From NCBI GenBank assembly GCA_037975125.1, contig CM075856.1, forward strand, positions 7,015,078 to 7,079,077: a DNA stretch of 64,000 nucleotides. Reading direction: 5' to 3'. The position numbers and the translations under genes were made by a program. Under the pieces are notes generated by a model. It worked only from the letters and a program-made list of their open reading frames with translations, searched no databases and was not told the origin of the DNA. This stretch comes from Latrodectus hesperus. Lineage: Eukaryota; Arthropoda; Arachnida; Araneae; Theridiidae. Below are positions 26,378 to 35,879 of this stretch, piece by piece. Numbering within the stretch: position 1 is the first letter of the stretch; the number at the start of each line of letters is the position of its first letter.

Positions 26378-29300
26378 TACAAAAAAATAATCTGTATAAA
26401 ATTTTTTTTAAATTTTACATGTTGAATTTTTATTATATTTTAATTTAGATTTTAAACTTGATTGGATACCGAAAAAAGAAATGTGTCAGATACCAACCTA
26501 CAGGTATCCCTGAATTTGTGGAATACAAGATTAAACATAAACCTTCTCAAAGTAGTTTTTAATTGTATATAGTTTTTATAGCTAAATTCACAAAATACAA
26601 ATTCAACAACATATTTTTTAAATGATAATTTTTTATGTACAATTGATGTACATATTTTAAGATAAATATTTAAATAAATGTTAGAAGTAAAATGTTAAAT
26701 TACCCAAATATGTATGTCACACATGGATATCAGCTTCATTTTTGGAATAAATAAAAGCTTTCATGAATGTTATACGCAATTTTAAAAAGCTATATAAGCT
26801 GTGTAAAGAAACAATGAGCCGAAATGTTAATTAGGAAGGTTAAGTAAATTTTAAAATAATTCTACTAAAAATAAAAACTTATATTAGTATTCTGTTTGCA
26901 AACAGCTACTTCCAAAAAAAAAATTACCAGAATTGTATCTAATATAATCTATGAAAGTCGGTAGCTTTTCTATTGAAAGAGGTTTCCATGCTTTTCATAT
27001 TTTGACTTACATCTAATTTACACAAGCAATTTTCATTTGCCGAATAGCTAAACTTACATGACATCTAGTTCATCGTTATGCTTTCTTTTACTTAGGCCTG
27101 AGTAGAAATCCACCAATTAGTGAAAACTAACGAGTGGGCGTCTTCATACTTTAGAAGCAGGGATCAAGCAGAAGACCTTTACATGTTTCACTTACCACTT
27201 CCAAAGTTTTCTCTTGGATGACATTGCGACCAAGTCCTATTTAACGTATCCCAGACTCCTTTAGTGACCAAGATGATTTTTTCAGTTAAGCCGGGATTTG
27301 AATTCACAACCTTCCGATAATAAGAGCAATATCTGACCAATCAGGTCCTCGAGGCTCTCAGTCATCAAGTGAAATTTTGTGTGCTATTATCAGCTAAGAA
27401 CTTGATTCATTTTATATATAAGCTATCTTCTGATATTTAATTTATAAATTTTCCAAGGCTGTATAAATTATAATTTCTCTCTTCCTTAATTGTTCAAATT
27501 TTATTATTGTCGGACTAGTAGTAAAATGAACATACACCTCTTAGTATTTTAATTAAAGAATCTAGTAACCATATTCCTTCTAGGTTGTTTTGGTTTAGTT
27601 TAATAGCTCGTATCATATTATCGACTATTTTCTCATTTTTCACGGATTTCATTGCTATTAATTAAGTGTATTTAAGATCTTTATTTATCCCAGTAGATTT
27701 CGAAAAAACTTTCAAATGTATCTTGATATCTCAGATTATTTGTTTATTATAATAATAATCTACCTAACATGCACAGGAAAGATTATTTAAAAAAAAAAAA
27801 AAAACTCCTCCCTAAAGATAACTTTTATAATATACTTTTAAGATGATCTCTAAAGTCTTACTATTAGTACTAAGTTAATATTTACCCAGATCTCTTTTAA
27901 CAAATAGTTAATTTCTTTACAGGTCGCTAAGAATTTGACAGGATTAATCGGAAGAAGTAATGAGAGACTCTTGAAGAAAAAGAAAAAAAAGGTTTTACAG
28001 CAACTTTTTTTTCATATTAAATCAACAGATCTTGTTTTATACAGTAAGTTGTAATATTTGAATTTTTTATTAATTCAAAGATACTTTTTCTTAATTGTTT
28101 AGTTTTGATTTTATAGATTTAAATTTCAAAATCATATCACACATTTCATCCATAAAAATCACTTTTGGATGGTATATTAGAATATTTACATCCGTTTATA
28201 AATTTGTTTAAATCATGTAATAGAAAATTTGAATATTTAGACATTAAAATATAGTATACATTATTATTTTCTAAATTTTTCAAAAATGTCTTGATTTTAT
28301 TTTTTCTAAGCCACAGACAAAAATTATAAGATAGTTAAATATTATGGAGGAATAAATCCAAAAATATATTTACTGTACTCTCTGATTGTTTTTATCAGTG
28401 TTCGTGATTAATTTGTTTTTGAGAAAATGTTACAGAAAATTCTTAACATTAATTACATAGAGAGATTTAGTCCTAAAGGTTAAAAAAAGTAATTTATTTA
28501 CAAACGTAATAAAATAATAAGTATAAAAATGAATTTATATGAAAAAATTTAATTTTAGAGCCACTAAAAATTTTTGAATCCTAGAATTAAATATTTTAAG
28601 GAGAATTACCCTCGTAATTACATGCTATAAAAATGAATTTTAATTTATGCAATAAAAATACACCACACATTCCATTTTTGTAAATTGAATTTATTCGAAA
28701 TTCATTAAAATGTTTTACTTTCTTACATTTTCTATGCATTTTTAAAATAATGATGCATAGGATGTTTTATTTAAACTTTGATTTATACATAATGCATTGA
28801 CTTATAATTTGTTTCGAAGCATACAATTGTCATTTAATGCCTTAAAATTATTTAATATTTTGAAATTTACTTACTCAAATCATTAAGCTATTTCGATTTG
28901 ATATCGATTCTGTGATTAGAAACCAAGCAAATAAAAATTGTTTCAGTACCATATACAATTGGCGTGCAAAATTTAAAAAATGTGTTCTGTTTCTAAGTAT
29001 ATGTATATTGTGAGTGTTGTTACAAAAATTAAAAATTTTCAGAATAATGATTTTTAGTATACGTATATAAAATAAGAATTTTGAATTTATATATATAAGT
29101 TAATATTTTTTAGTCTGCTCCAATTGAAAATGATCTCTCACAAGACCATGATGTTCTCACCTCCAATGGATTCCAACCCCTGTAAATATTAGTGGCAATG
29201 TGAGACCGTGGATCGACTGGCCAAAGAGGGTAGTGAGGAAGATACGCCCACTGGTTCATCACTTACATGCCAAGAACTTTACCCCCACAGACCGATTGTA

Positions 29301-31605
29301 CTATAGAACATCTAATAGAAATTTCCTGGAAATAAAATGTGACCAAAAATCTCAGACTGCCCCGGCCAGATTCTCAAATGTATATTTTTAAAATATTTAT
29401 CGCTTGATCGTGGTACAAGAAATTATCCCACTTGTAAAAAATGCTGTGACCATCCAGCCTCACCGAAACATATTCTGGATGGACTGGACTTTCCCGGGAG
29501 GATTGCCCTTGCTCGTCATCAACTTTCTGACTGTCAAAATTTTATTGGAATTGATCTGACAAATGTCAGCTCTTTAAAGAGGATAAACCGAAACACAACA
29601 ATACTTTTTATATGTTATCTTTCAGCCTTTCATCCCTTCAGTGGTTCGATAAACTGAGTACCAAGCATGCTTGTGAACGAAACACTGGGGGTTTCGCGTT
29701 AGGCTGACCACCTATTCGGGACATGCTTCGTACCCCAGGGTCCTCGGTCATGAAAACAGTTATGGGCACTGTAGGCCTTGGTCCACATGGGCTGTCGTGC
29801 CACGGAGTTTAGTTTTTTATGTTATCTTTATGTTATGCTGAGAATAAGTTGAATATACGAGAACTGAAAAAAGTGTTTACACCAAATTTTATAGAAATGA
29901 TTACAGTTTTAGGAAAAGAGAAATTTTGCCAATTTTTGAAGCGTAAAACTTTAATTTGAAAATCGTTTACCTTGTTTCCAGGTGAAAATAGCGGTTTGAA
30001 AAAATACTTAGGTTCGTGCAAAACCATATTTTGCGCTTCAAAATAAGGCATCCCATATACATCAGCTGGAAAAAAAAAATCGAATGAAATTGAAAAATTC
30101 ACTTTAACTACGGATTTTTTTGAAAATTGAATTCCAATTTTTCTTTTCATTCGCGTTTTAATGTTCTTCTTATGGGCGACAGGACAAGGTACAAACAATG
30201 CTTTTTGAAATATCGAAAAATATTACAAATGTATATCAATTCTTGTTTAGAAATAAGGAAAATAGAAGATATTTTGATTTGAAGATAAGATGATGCCATT
30301 TTAAGATTTTAACTAAGCATAGAGGCTAATTTTAGAAAAGGGAAGGGATCACTTGTTCCCATTTTTGAAGTGAGCAGAATTCCGGAATTGGTTTCATTGT
30401 CACATAGACAACTTTGCAATACTTCACGTCAGCTTTAACTGCAGTTCAAATTAATTACGAACTTGTAATCAAAACTTTGAAATGAAACATAGCCTAAGTT
30501 CCAATTTAGATGAACATTTATATAAGCTGCTACAAGTTTCATTTTATTCTATTTCATTCAGCCATTTTCAATTCCACAATGGATGAAAGTTCAGTGAACA
30601 AATAGGTTATGACATTTGATTTCACATCGTGAACTATTGGTTTTAAGGATGTTTTTTAAGAATTACTGGAATTTTGTCAACAATATATGAGGGTAGTTTA
30701 TCGTATAATTTAAGTTACTGGAAAATAAAATATGTTCGTAAAATTATCCAGGTATTTGTATTATTTAATGCTATAATTTATAATAATATGAAGTGATAAC
30801 TATATTATTCTAGATAACTGAGCACACAAGGCACTGATTTTCATGAAAATAGAAAAAAGTCATAAAATCTGTCTGACATATTACTCAGATTTTAGTTCAA
30901 ATTAAAAATCCACAATAAATTAAATTATTTCAATGCCATAGTTCAACAACAAGAGACATGAAAATTAATGAAAACAAGTATTTTAAATAAATTTTACTGC
31001 TAATCGAACTAAAAAATTTGTAATACCAATGTGCTTAGAATCTAAGAATCATTTTCTCAAATGATGCAGAATATATGGTATTGTAAAGCAGAGCTCTGAA
31101 AATATTTGTTTTCACATAAGAGATTATAAAAAACAGAAATCTATAATGTTTTGCAAACTATATTACTTATTGATTTGTGATAACAAAATTTTTCTAATGT
31201 TCGGCTTCAATGAAATTTAATTTTTACACATCGGATATTGTTACATGATGCAAATATGTAATAGGGGGTTTTAAATTTGAAAAACTAAATACATAAGTTA
31301 TAAAATTGAAAAATAATAATTGATGTATGATCCAATTATGTAATAGGGGGTATAGAATTGAAAAAATAAATGCACAAGTTGTAAAATTGAAAAATAATTA
31401 TAAATAGTAATACTTTTCAAATTTTCAGGTATACAAAAATATAATCATAATTTCGATAATATTTGTAATACTATTTCAAAACTAAGCCCTTAATTTTATG
31501 TTTATCTTCTTAGCTATCAATCTGATGAAAGAATACGATAATTTCCTAGTAGAATACTTCATGGAATCCCTGAGTCCACTCAATCTCGGAGACTCAGAAA
31601 ATTAA
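18868..31605 (+). CDS. candidate gene 2: four-exon small basic protein
   Basis: Model by eye: exon 1 at 18868-18934, exon 2 at 26027-26088, exon 3 at 27923-28043, exon 4 at 31514-31605 with stop TAA. The phases agree at every junction (1, 0, 1), and the predicted product is about 113 residues. It starts MLRVASRILTNGSKAK, is Lys-rich in the middle (a run of six Lys in exon 3) and ends 'NLGDSEN'. The start is not a classical signal peptide; it is basic and could be a mitochondrial-type presequence, but that is a guess. The family is not recognised. Exon 2 has a weak acceptor. Intron 1 is about 7.1 kb and contains the mariner and the BEL/Pao element. An alternative terminal exon at 26449-26562 is equally in phase after exon 2. 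Confidence 0.35.
18941..20110. other. intronic AT-rich stretch, nothing seen
   Basis: Low-complexity AT-rich DNA inside the proposed first intron of gene 2. No feature that I can support. Confidence 0.5.
20112..20247 (+). repeat. repeat family G, copy 1
   Basis: About 135 bp beginning 'ctgggggtttcacgttaag' and running through 'cgggacat', 'cttcgcaccccagggcc' and 'cccacatgggctgtcgtg' to 'ttttagttta'. It is matched in the same order and strand at 29686-29812. No tRNA-like boxes and no open frame are seen. It is a dispersed repeat of unknown class, possibly a SINE or LINE 3' end. Confidence 0.7.
20291..21548 (+). mobile_element. intact mariner-type DNA transposon
   Basis: The 1258-bp element is bounded by terminal inverted repeats of 27 bp with two mismatches (left 20291-20317, right 21522-21548; core 'actctgaaatttttgagat'). 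A TA dinucleotide on each side (20289-20290, 21549-21550) is the expected target duplication. It carries a single uninterrupted transposase gene. Length and layout are those of a full-length mariner. It sits in the proposed first intron of gene 2, in the same orientation. Confidence 0.95.
20453..21487 (+). CDS. mariner transposase, uninterrupted
   Basis: A protein of 344 residues, the normal mariner size. The N-terminal half has two helix-turn-helix-like units for TIR binding, with 'RATVFRWFREFRR' near residue 48 and 'EEHTGRPPSAV' before the second unit. Next comes the mariner motif 'WVPHNLTEHQ' at 121-130. The catalytic core has 'VTGDET' (Asp158), 'HHDNASSH' (Asp246) and 'YSPDLAICDFWLF' (Asp281). 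The last two Asp have 34 residues between them, the DD34D signature of mariners. In the last motif an Ile replaces the usual Pro before Cys-Asp. All three catalytic Asp are present and the frame is intact, so activity is possible but not shown. The ATG at 20453 is chosen because it gives the standard N-terminus. It acts in the nucleus, excising and reinserting the element at TA sites. Confidence 0.95.
   Translation: MELTREHFRAMIFYDFKAGLNQEECVQRLQLAFGDESPARATVFRWFREFRRSRNFLQDEEHTGRPPSAVISDNVSTIRKMLMDDNRCTYQMIQKELNIGSAAIHKIIHEELHMKKVVCRWVPHNLTEHQKEERVRKETLNMLNDGGHRIISKTVTGDETYILFFDVSTRQESKVWVFEDDPTPTMVKKQRALKKVMYAVFFRSTGLVKAIKLEGQKTVTANWYTTKCLPEILQELNVRGLMLHHDNASSHTGGLTLEFLKQKQIKVIEHLPYSPDLAICDFWLFFNLKKNLRGRRFHSKEEIDVAINAFFSSIRRNEWLEAFNLWKIRLQKCIIAGGDYFEYT
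21853..22036. repeat. two adjacent fold-back sequences
   Basis: Hairpin 1 has arms 21853-21871 and 21891-21909 (19 bp, one mismatch), and its motif 'atatttggcat' recurs directly at about 21919-21929. Hairpin 2 has arms 21943-21978 and 22001-22036 (36 bp, three mismatches). Such AT-rich fold-backs are typical of MITE-like DNA elements, but I see no clear target-site duplication. Confidence 0.6.
22303..22389. repeat. fold-back sequence (MITE-like)
   Basis: Inverted arms 22303-22326 and 22365-22389 ('taactgttacct' against 'aggtaacagtta') are nearly perfect, with a loop of about 38 bp containing 'cccccagcct'. There is no gene inside. Confidence 0.5.
22523..22700 (+). repeat. 5' LTR of the BEL/Pao element (direct repeat 1)
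   Basis: It begins TGTTGCAACTATAAG and matches 25186-25325 for most of its length. An extra segment of about 15 bp lies between 'gtcttgtcc' and 'tgtttaagtatgtcctg'. The right border is not sharp: pol-like sequence starts by about 22709, and no primer-binding site is seen between, so the normal 5' internal region has been lost. Confidence 0.7.
22709..23090 (+). pseudogene. BEL/Pao pol fragment: RNase H region
   Basis: The frame reads an RNase H-type start around 22720 ('HCFSDSSIKA'), a stop where a Tyr codon would be, then 'SKSRVVPFKMKTLPRLELMG', a hallmark of BEL/Pao pol. It continues with 'YYTDSTIVFFWI', a TGA at 22975, 'SFVGNRMIEIQ' and 'VENPADVI'. In BEL/Pao elements this last motif is normally followed by Ser-Arg-Gly and the integrase; here it runs straight into cold-shock-domain sequence. 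Only this slice of pol is present and it has at least two stops. Confidence 0.8.
23083..24815 (+). pseudogene. CSDE1-like: CSDE1/Unr-like processed pseudogene inside the BEL/Pao element
   Basis: CSDE1 (Unr) is a cytoplasmic RNA-binding protein with several cold-shock domains that controls translation and mRNA stability. Visible here in the proper order are: 'KEIFFHS' and 'GNDVEFSI' (rest of one domain), 'LPIGTVVFEDI', 'GDWVQFNVAIDRRDNLQRAT', 'SLKDAFGFI', 'DEVEFSTAQDPASPGRCHAI' and 'RIKILPPGT'. After frameshifts come 'AALKEAFGFIETEYQDKEVF', 'LQKGDVIQFQIGVTKKGKEY', 'KLFFHMSE' and 'AGDKVEFVVV'. The copy starts in the middle of a cold-shock domain, lacks introns over about 1.7 kb, reaches close to the C-terminus and is broken by many stops. 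It is joined in frame to the pol fragment; residues D-V-I fit both parents. The parent family assignment is from recall of CSDE1 architecture and is confident. The exact domain count is not resolved. Confidence 0.85.
25175..25185 (+). promoter_or_regulatory. polypurine tract before the 3' LTR
   Basis: 'ggcgggagga' directly precedes TGTTGCG of the right direct repeat. A purine run in this spot primes plus-strand DNA synthesis in LTR elements, and its presence supports the reading of the repeat as a true LTR. Confidence 0.65.
25186..25325 (+). repeat. 3' LTR of the BEL/Pao element (direct repeat 2)
   Basis: It starts TGTTGCGATTATAAG and follows repeat 1 through 'agaataagattctgtgc' and 'ttccatgtcttgtcctg' to 'agtatgtcctgtgttta', then similarity ends. 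Differences from repeat 1 (substitutions and a 15-bp gap) show that the insertion is not recent. Confidence 0.7.
26027..26088 (+). CDS. candidate exon 2 of gene 2
   Basis: Twenty codons, phase 1 in and phase 0 out, ending at the strong donor 'ttcaag|gtaagc'. The peptide contains 'KETYFDEFNN', which resembles 'KSYYSEFLKK' in the exon at 57099-57178, an exon of identical phase. The acceptor ('gagctaag') is poor, so the left border is uncertain. Confidence 0.35.
26311..26374. repeat. (AT)n microsatellite, about 64 bp
   Basis: Pure alternating AT inside the intron between 26088 and 26449. Confidence 0.95.
26449..26562 (+). CDS. alternative terminal exon after 26088
   Basis: The acceptor 'tattttaatttag' is followed by a 37-codon open frame in phase 0 with stop TAA at 26560-26562. 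It contains 'KKKCVRYQPTGIPEFVEYK' and looks like coding sequence. It could be an alternative end of gene 2 or the only true one. The intron before it (26089-26448) holds an (AT)n tract. Confidence 0.3.
   Translation: MLNLIGYRKKKCVRYQPTGIPEFVEYKIKHKPSQSSF
27095..27360 (-). repeat. SINE family A, copy 5
   Basis: It matches copy 4 over its body ('gatcaagcagaagacc', 'cttggatgacattgcgacc', 'gaccaagatgatttt') and ends on the right in the minus-strand tRNA-like head ('gtgaattcaaatcccggc' as B-box region). It is more diverged than copy 4. It lies in the intron before the exon at 27923. Confidence 0.6.
27923..28043 (+). CDS. candidate exon 3 of gene 2
   Basis: The acceptor 'atttctttacag' and donor gtaagt are both good. 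Forty codons, phase 0 in and phase 1 out, include 'NLTGLIGRSNERLL', a poly-Lys run and 'LFFHIKSTDLVLY'. It is one of the clearer exons in the window. Confidence 0.45.
29130..29590 (+). pseudogene. 3' end fragment of an RNase H-bearing LINE
   Basis: Plus-strand frames give pieces typical of the C-terminal tail of I/Jockey-type LINEs: an RNase H-like end with 'EEDTPTGSS', then a cysteine/histidine module 'TCKKCCDHPASPKHILD' (C-x2-C...H pattern) and a short tail. Several stops and shifts separate them. No upstream RT is present, as expected for a 5'-truncated LINE copy. Confidence 0.5.
29686..29812 (+). repeat. repeat family G, copy 2
   Basis: It matches 20112-20247 on the same strand: 'ctgggggtttcgcgttagg', 'cgggacatgcttcgtacccc', 'cccacatgggctgtcgtg' and 'gtttagttt'. 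It lies about 100 bp after the LINE tail at 29130-29590, but the copy at 20112 has no LINE tail before it, so the two are probably unrelated. Confidence 0.7.
29830..31510. other. no supported gene; intron-like DNA
   Basis: A minus-strand open frame of 121 codons at 29833-30198 is Phe/Lys-rich with no motif I recognise, and I do not call it a gene. The motif 'taatagggggt' occurs twice (31259 and 31341) in a local diverged duplication around 31255-31400. Confidence 0.4.
31514..31605 (+). CDS. candidate terminal exon of gene 2
   Basis: The acceptor 'tttatcttcttag' leads into phase 1, and 29 codons run to TAA at 31603-31605. The start 'INLMKEYDNFLVEYF' parallels 'IALVREIIKYASFY' in exon 3 of gene 1, with the same entry phase, which suggests paralogy. 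Downstream is AT-rich 3'-UTR-like DNA without a clear AATAAA nearby. Confidence 0.45.
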
Positions 31606-31609
31606 ATCA

Positions 31610-33385
31610 AGCCCTTCAACATCTCTGCATATGTCACAGTAAGAGCATAAATTATTGAGGAGAATGACTGGAAAACATATTAATGACTTTATTGTAAATA
31701 ACAAATTATAAAAAAACATTGATTGGAATACTGCTTGTTTATTATTCTCAGTATTTATAGACTGACAGCTTTGCACCAAAAATTTTATTTCTCTGACAAT
31801 ATTAATTTATTCCTTTTTAATTTACATAAATATAGAATTTGAAAAGATGAAATGCTTCTAAACATATTATTTAGAAATCTAAATGTCATTCAAAATCGCA
31901 TTCTTTAAGTGAAGAAATCTTAGAAAACACGGAATGTGAAAATATAAATACTATAAAAACGTATTTCTAAGGTATTTATCTCATCGTTAAATACATTACA
32001 TACCTTGTAAAATGATTTTGAAATTTATATTAATTAAGATCTTTAAAACTTGGGTGTAGAAATTTATAAATATAAAAACTGTAAGCACTGATAAACAATA
32101 AAATTTTTATGTCGCATTAAAAAGAACCATTCTACATTTCAATAAGAGCATTTTAAATTATATCATGATAAATTATATTGAATACAAAATATAAATATGC
32201 TCTACATAAGAAGATATATTAGTGTAATATACCAATATATATTATATTTATAATAATTTATATATAAATATAAGTAAAATATATATAGTAAATGAAAAAA
32301 GTAATATTAATAACTTTAATAAAAAGAAATAACTTTTTAATCAATAATGTACGAAAATACAACGTCCATAAAATTTTAAAACACTAATATTAGAAAAATT
32401 AAAATGTTTACAATGCAAAAGACGCTCAAAAATGTTGCTTTTTATAAAAATAAATACAAATATTTATATAAACTTCATTATTTAAATATATTACATTCTT
32501 ACCGTTTAAAATGCAACACTATGAAAGAAAATATTTATTGTACGCTTAAAAAGTATAGAATGATGAGAAAATTAAATTTACAAGTAGTGTTTGGAGATTT
32601 ATACATGGGTGCGATGTTAATAAGAACAATCATATTAGCTAAAGTGACTTTTATTAAATTAGTCATGGACCTGACTTAATGACAGAAACAGGAAACCCAT
32701 TCCATGCCGCTTTAAGTCTATGTAACACTAAACTGTTCCTCGATTAAAAAGCTGAAGAAAATTCTGTTAAATGTACTGTTTATTTTCAATTCAAATTATG
32801 GATCTGAATTTATTGAATTATAATCAAAGTTTAATCCGAAGGCAAAACATAAATACTATATTAAAAACATTTTGTGTTATAATGTATAATGTTAAATATT
32901 TCATCCATCCTTCTAAATATTGTGCTTATTTTAAAACAAAACAATCTCATTGAAAATTCCGTTATCATGAACTATTTTTTAATTTGAAAAGTTTTCATTT
33001 TGCCTCACAAATTTCCTTTCTCTTTACAAAATTAAAAAATCTAATCATAACCACAAAAACATTAAACTGCAAAGAGAATTCGTTATATTTAACTGCAGAT
33101 TTAGTCTTCTAAAATATAAATCTTTATGAATATAATTGAATTCTGTTATTTCTTTAAAGTATATATTTATAAAATATCGTAAAAAATTTCAATTTTAAAA
33201 AACGAAAGAGAAAAAATTCAGTTAGAAAATCCTTAAATATATTTTACATATTAATCAGATAAATATATTCTTACCACATCAAATGGAAAACTGAAATTAA
33301 AAAAAAAATAAAATAAACGCATTGAGAGGAATCACATAGATGTTGATTTGAAATTGCCTTAACTACAAGGTGGCTTGAAAAGCTC
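31610..33385. other. AT-rich stretch with no supported gene
   Basis: Contains AT-driven open frames (for example 32404-32679, 91 codons rich in Lys, Tyr and Leu) without splice context or motifs. I regard it as non-coding. Confidence 0.45.
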
Positions 33386-33389
33386 TAAT

Positions 33390-34185
33390 CTTGCTATTTC
33401 AGGTGTCTTCTTCACAAATGGCTCCACTTGTACACAGATGTCGCAGAAGAAGGTGCTATTAAAATTGCTGGTACTAGAGCCTATTCAAGTACTTTCAGTA
33501 TTACTGTTGTACTTCCAGTAATACTTTCAGTACAACAGTAATACTTTCAGTATTACTGTTGGAAAATATTGTGACAATTTTGACTCTGAGATTGTCGCGA
33601 TGTCAGTTTGCGATAGATAAATTGGAAAATTTTTCTGAACATAATATTGTTTTTCTTTTCGATTCTCAAACTGCTATTTTGTCACTTACAAACTTAGTGT
33701 ATAATGTGAAAACGCACTAATTTATTCCTACAGAAAGAAGTTAAACTTAAAAAATCTAGGAAACGTAATTTTCTCCAGTTGTTGTGACATTCTTGGAAAA
33801 GAACAGGCAGGTAGGCTTGCTAAAGTGGGATTTCTTATGTCACAACCTACCTCTTTTCTGCCTCTGCATAACATCAAATGAACCATTTACAGTAATTTAA
33901 AGAAAATAATAGGGCATCTTTGTGTAGTGATGCAGCTGTGGATAAGAGGTGGAGTGACTCAACAAAAGTAGTAAAATTCTCAGTTCTTTGCCTCGATTTG
34001 CTGGAGTTGCTTGCTTTCGTTTGTTTACTGGACATGACTATATATTAATAAGCCTTTTCATCTTATTGGAGTCAAGGATTCGGCTTGTTGCCTTCTATCA
34101 ATTTGACAAAAACCCAGACATTTTCTTTAAAATACTTTATTCTATTCAAGTGAAACATACTTTGTCATTTAAAGTTACCTAAATA
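33390..34185 (+). pseudogene. LINE 3' end fragment: RNase H and tail
   Basis: Frames on the plus strand give 'WLHLYTDVAEEGA' (RNase H start), 'CDNFDSEIVAMSVCDR', 'HNIVFLFDSQTAILSLT' (second acidic motif) and 'FAGVACFRLFTGHDYI', the conserved tail of Jockey/I-type LINE proteins. Stops and shifts occur between all of them. The RT part is absent, so this is a 5'-truncated, decayed copy. A locally scrambled repeat interrupts it at about 33491-33561. Confidence 0.65.
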
Positions 34186-34607
34186 AGTCATAAAATAAAA
34201 ATGTTTTTAAAAAAGTCACTATTTAATGTTCTTAATTCAAACAAGACTCGCGCAGCTATGGATTAACAATTTGAGATGGACACCCACTTCATAAAAAATT
34301 ATTTCTATTGTAATATAAATCAATCTGTCATTAACATTGACCTCATTTATATTTAGGAGTACTTTTAATATTCTTGCCATATTTTCTTAGAATTACTTAT
34401 ACAGTTTTGTATTTTTCTGTATTTAGGTTTAATGTTAATTTAATGTTAGTATTACTCATATTATTCTCAAGTTAAATATTTTGTATGTTAATTCTTAGAT
34501 ATTCTTTTTTTCATTCTTAATTGTTTTAAGCATACTTTTAAAAAGTAAATTAATCTATTTGAGTTCTAATGTATGTAATTTAAGTTTACAAATTTTTAAT
34601 TTAAACA

Positions 34608-34790
34608 GCTGGCCACCCAAACTGCAACACCAAGAAAGACACAAAAGGTATCACAACAAAATTCATTTTGTAGATAACATGTTGACTAAGTATCAAATGA
34701 TTAATTTTATAGACTTCTGTGAAGAGTGGTTTCTGCGGAAATCAGTAACCCGAGTACCACCATTATTGGAGATCACCGCTGCCACGTGCC
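34608..34790 (+). repeat. Tc1-like element terminal sequence, shared with the relic at 43.7-44.5 kb
   Basis: It starts 'ctggccacccaaactgcaac' and is matched, reverse-complemented, by about 44295-44470 over some 180 bp ('gataacatgttgactaagta', 'atagacttctgtga', 'ttggagatcac'). It is either a long terminal inverted repeat of a Tc1-type element or an independent fragment fused to the neighbouring transposase relic. Confidence 0.6.
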
Positions 34791-34797
34791 TCAGCAT

Positions 34798-35696
34798 TCA
34801 TTCAAAGAGACTTTGGATGTGCTCTTGGAGTACAGCAGACCAAGTAGCTTCCACACGTTGCCAAAGTTGATCTGGTGTAGCAGCTGGGTATATAATCTGG
34901 GTCAATCGTTGAGCAACCATGGACCACATGTTTTCTATCGGCGAAAGATCCGGAGAGCGAGCCGGGCAGGGAAGTAATTCAATCTGGTGATTGACGAAAA
35001 AACCTTGAACAATGCATAACACGTATGGTCACGCATTATCCTGTTGAAACATGGCTGTAGGGAAGCCCTGAATGTAAGGAAGGACAATTGGCTCTTACAC
35101 CTCGGAGATATAAAGCTGGCTGTTTAAAGTACCGGCAATGCGTACTAGAAGAGTGCGAGAGAGATATCCAATACCGAAAACCATACCATAATACCCGGTG
35201 CATGACCAGTGTGGTGGCGCATAACGCAACTGTTCAGAATCTTCTCTCCACAGTGTCTCCAGACTCGAATGCTATTACAGACGGAAGCATGATTCGTTAG
35301 TAAAGACATTTTCATTCCATTCTGCATCCACAACCTTCGCACCATTGATGGCGGAGACACCTGTGGTTCCGCGTCATGGGTAGACAAAGCAATGAACGCC
35401 TTGCGGACAGACCACTCGGCTGTAAATGGCGACGAAGGATACTCGCAGACACTGAATGATGCGTTACAAACTGAATGTGCTGTGCTATGGTTCGTGAAGT
35501 CCCTGCCATGCCCACAATAATCACGGCAAGTGTTGCACTGAGGTGGATGCGATGCGTCCTACCCTCGTGCATTCAAAGATCGCATTACAATCGCTTCGTT
35601 TCGTCCAACACGCTCACAATCTTGATATGCCTCTATCCTTCCTCGGTCGAACTCGGATACTTGATCAAAAAATGATCGCTGTTTTCTACGAGGCAT
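34798..35696 (-). pseudogene. Tc1-like transposase pseudogene
   Basis: Minus strand, from an ATG at 35694-35696 ('MPRRKQRSFFDQVSEFDRG', a typical Tc1-type DNA-binding start) to a stop at 34798. The C-terminal piece has 'ARSPDLSPIENMWSMVAQRL', carrying the last catalytic position (Glu) of the DDE triad, and is the best preserved part. The middle is broken by an early stop and several frame changes, and the first two catalytic Asp cannot be read cleanly. The total span of about 900 bp is close to a full Tc1-family gene, so decay is by small lesions, not large deletions. Confidence 0.8.
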
Positions 35697-35879
35697 AATT
35701 GTTTTCTTGAAAAAGATAACCCCACAAGAAAGATACTTTGTCGAACTTGAAATCGTCGAAATCTCCGAGCCTCAAATAGTACTTTGATGTGGCACCACAG
35801 GGGCGCGCGATGTGCGCCTGCAAATTCTAATTATTTGCGTATCTCACCCCCTCTAATGCATGTTGTTAATTTCATGTTA

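Noticed and set aside
29833..30198. Minus-strand open frame of 121 codons
   Set aside because: Phe/Lys-rich composition from AT-rich DNA, no motif, no splice context and no match to other parts of the window. It may be part of an unknown repeat, but I cannot support a gene.
32404..32679. Plus-strand open frame of 91 codons
   Set aside because: Composition follows the local AT bias. There is no signal peptide, domain or neighbouring exon.
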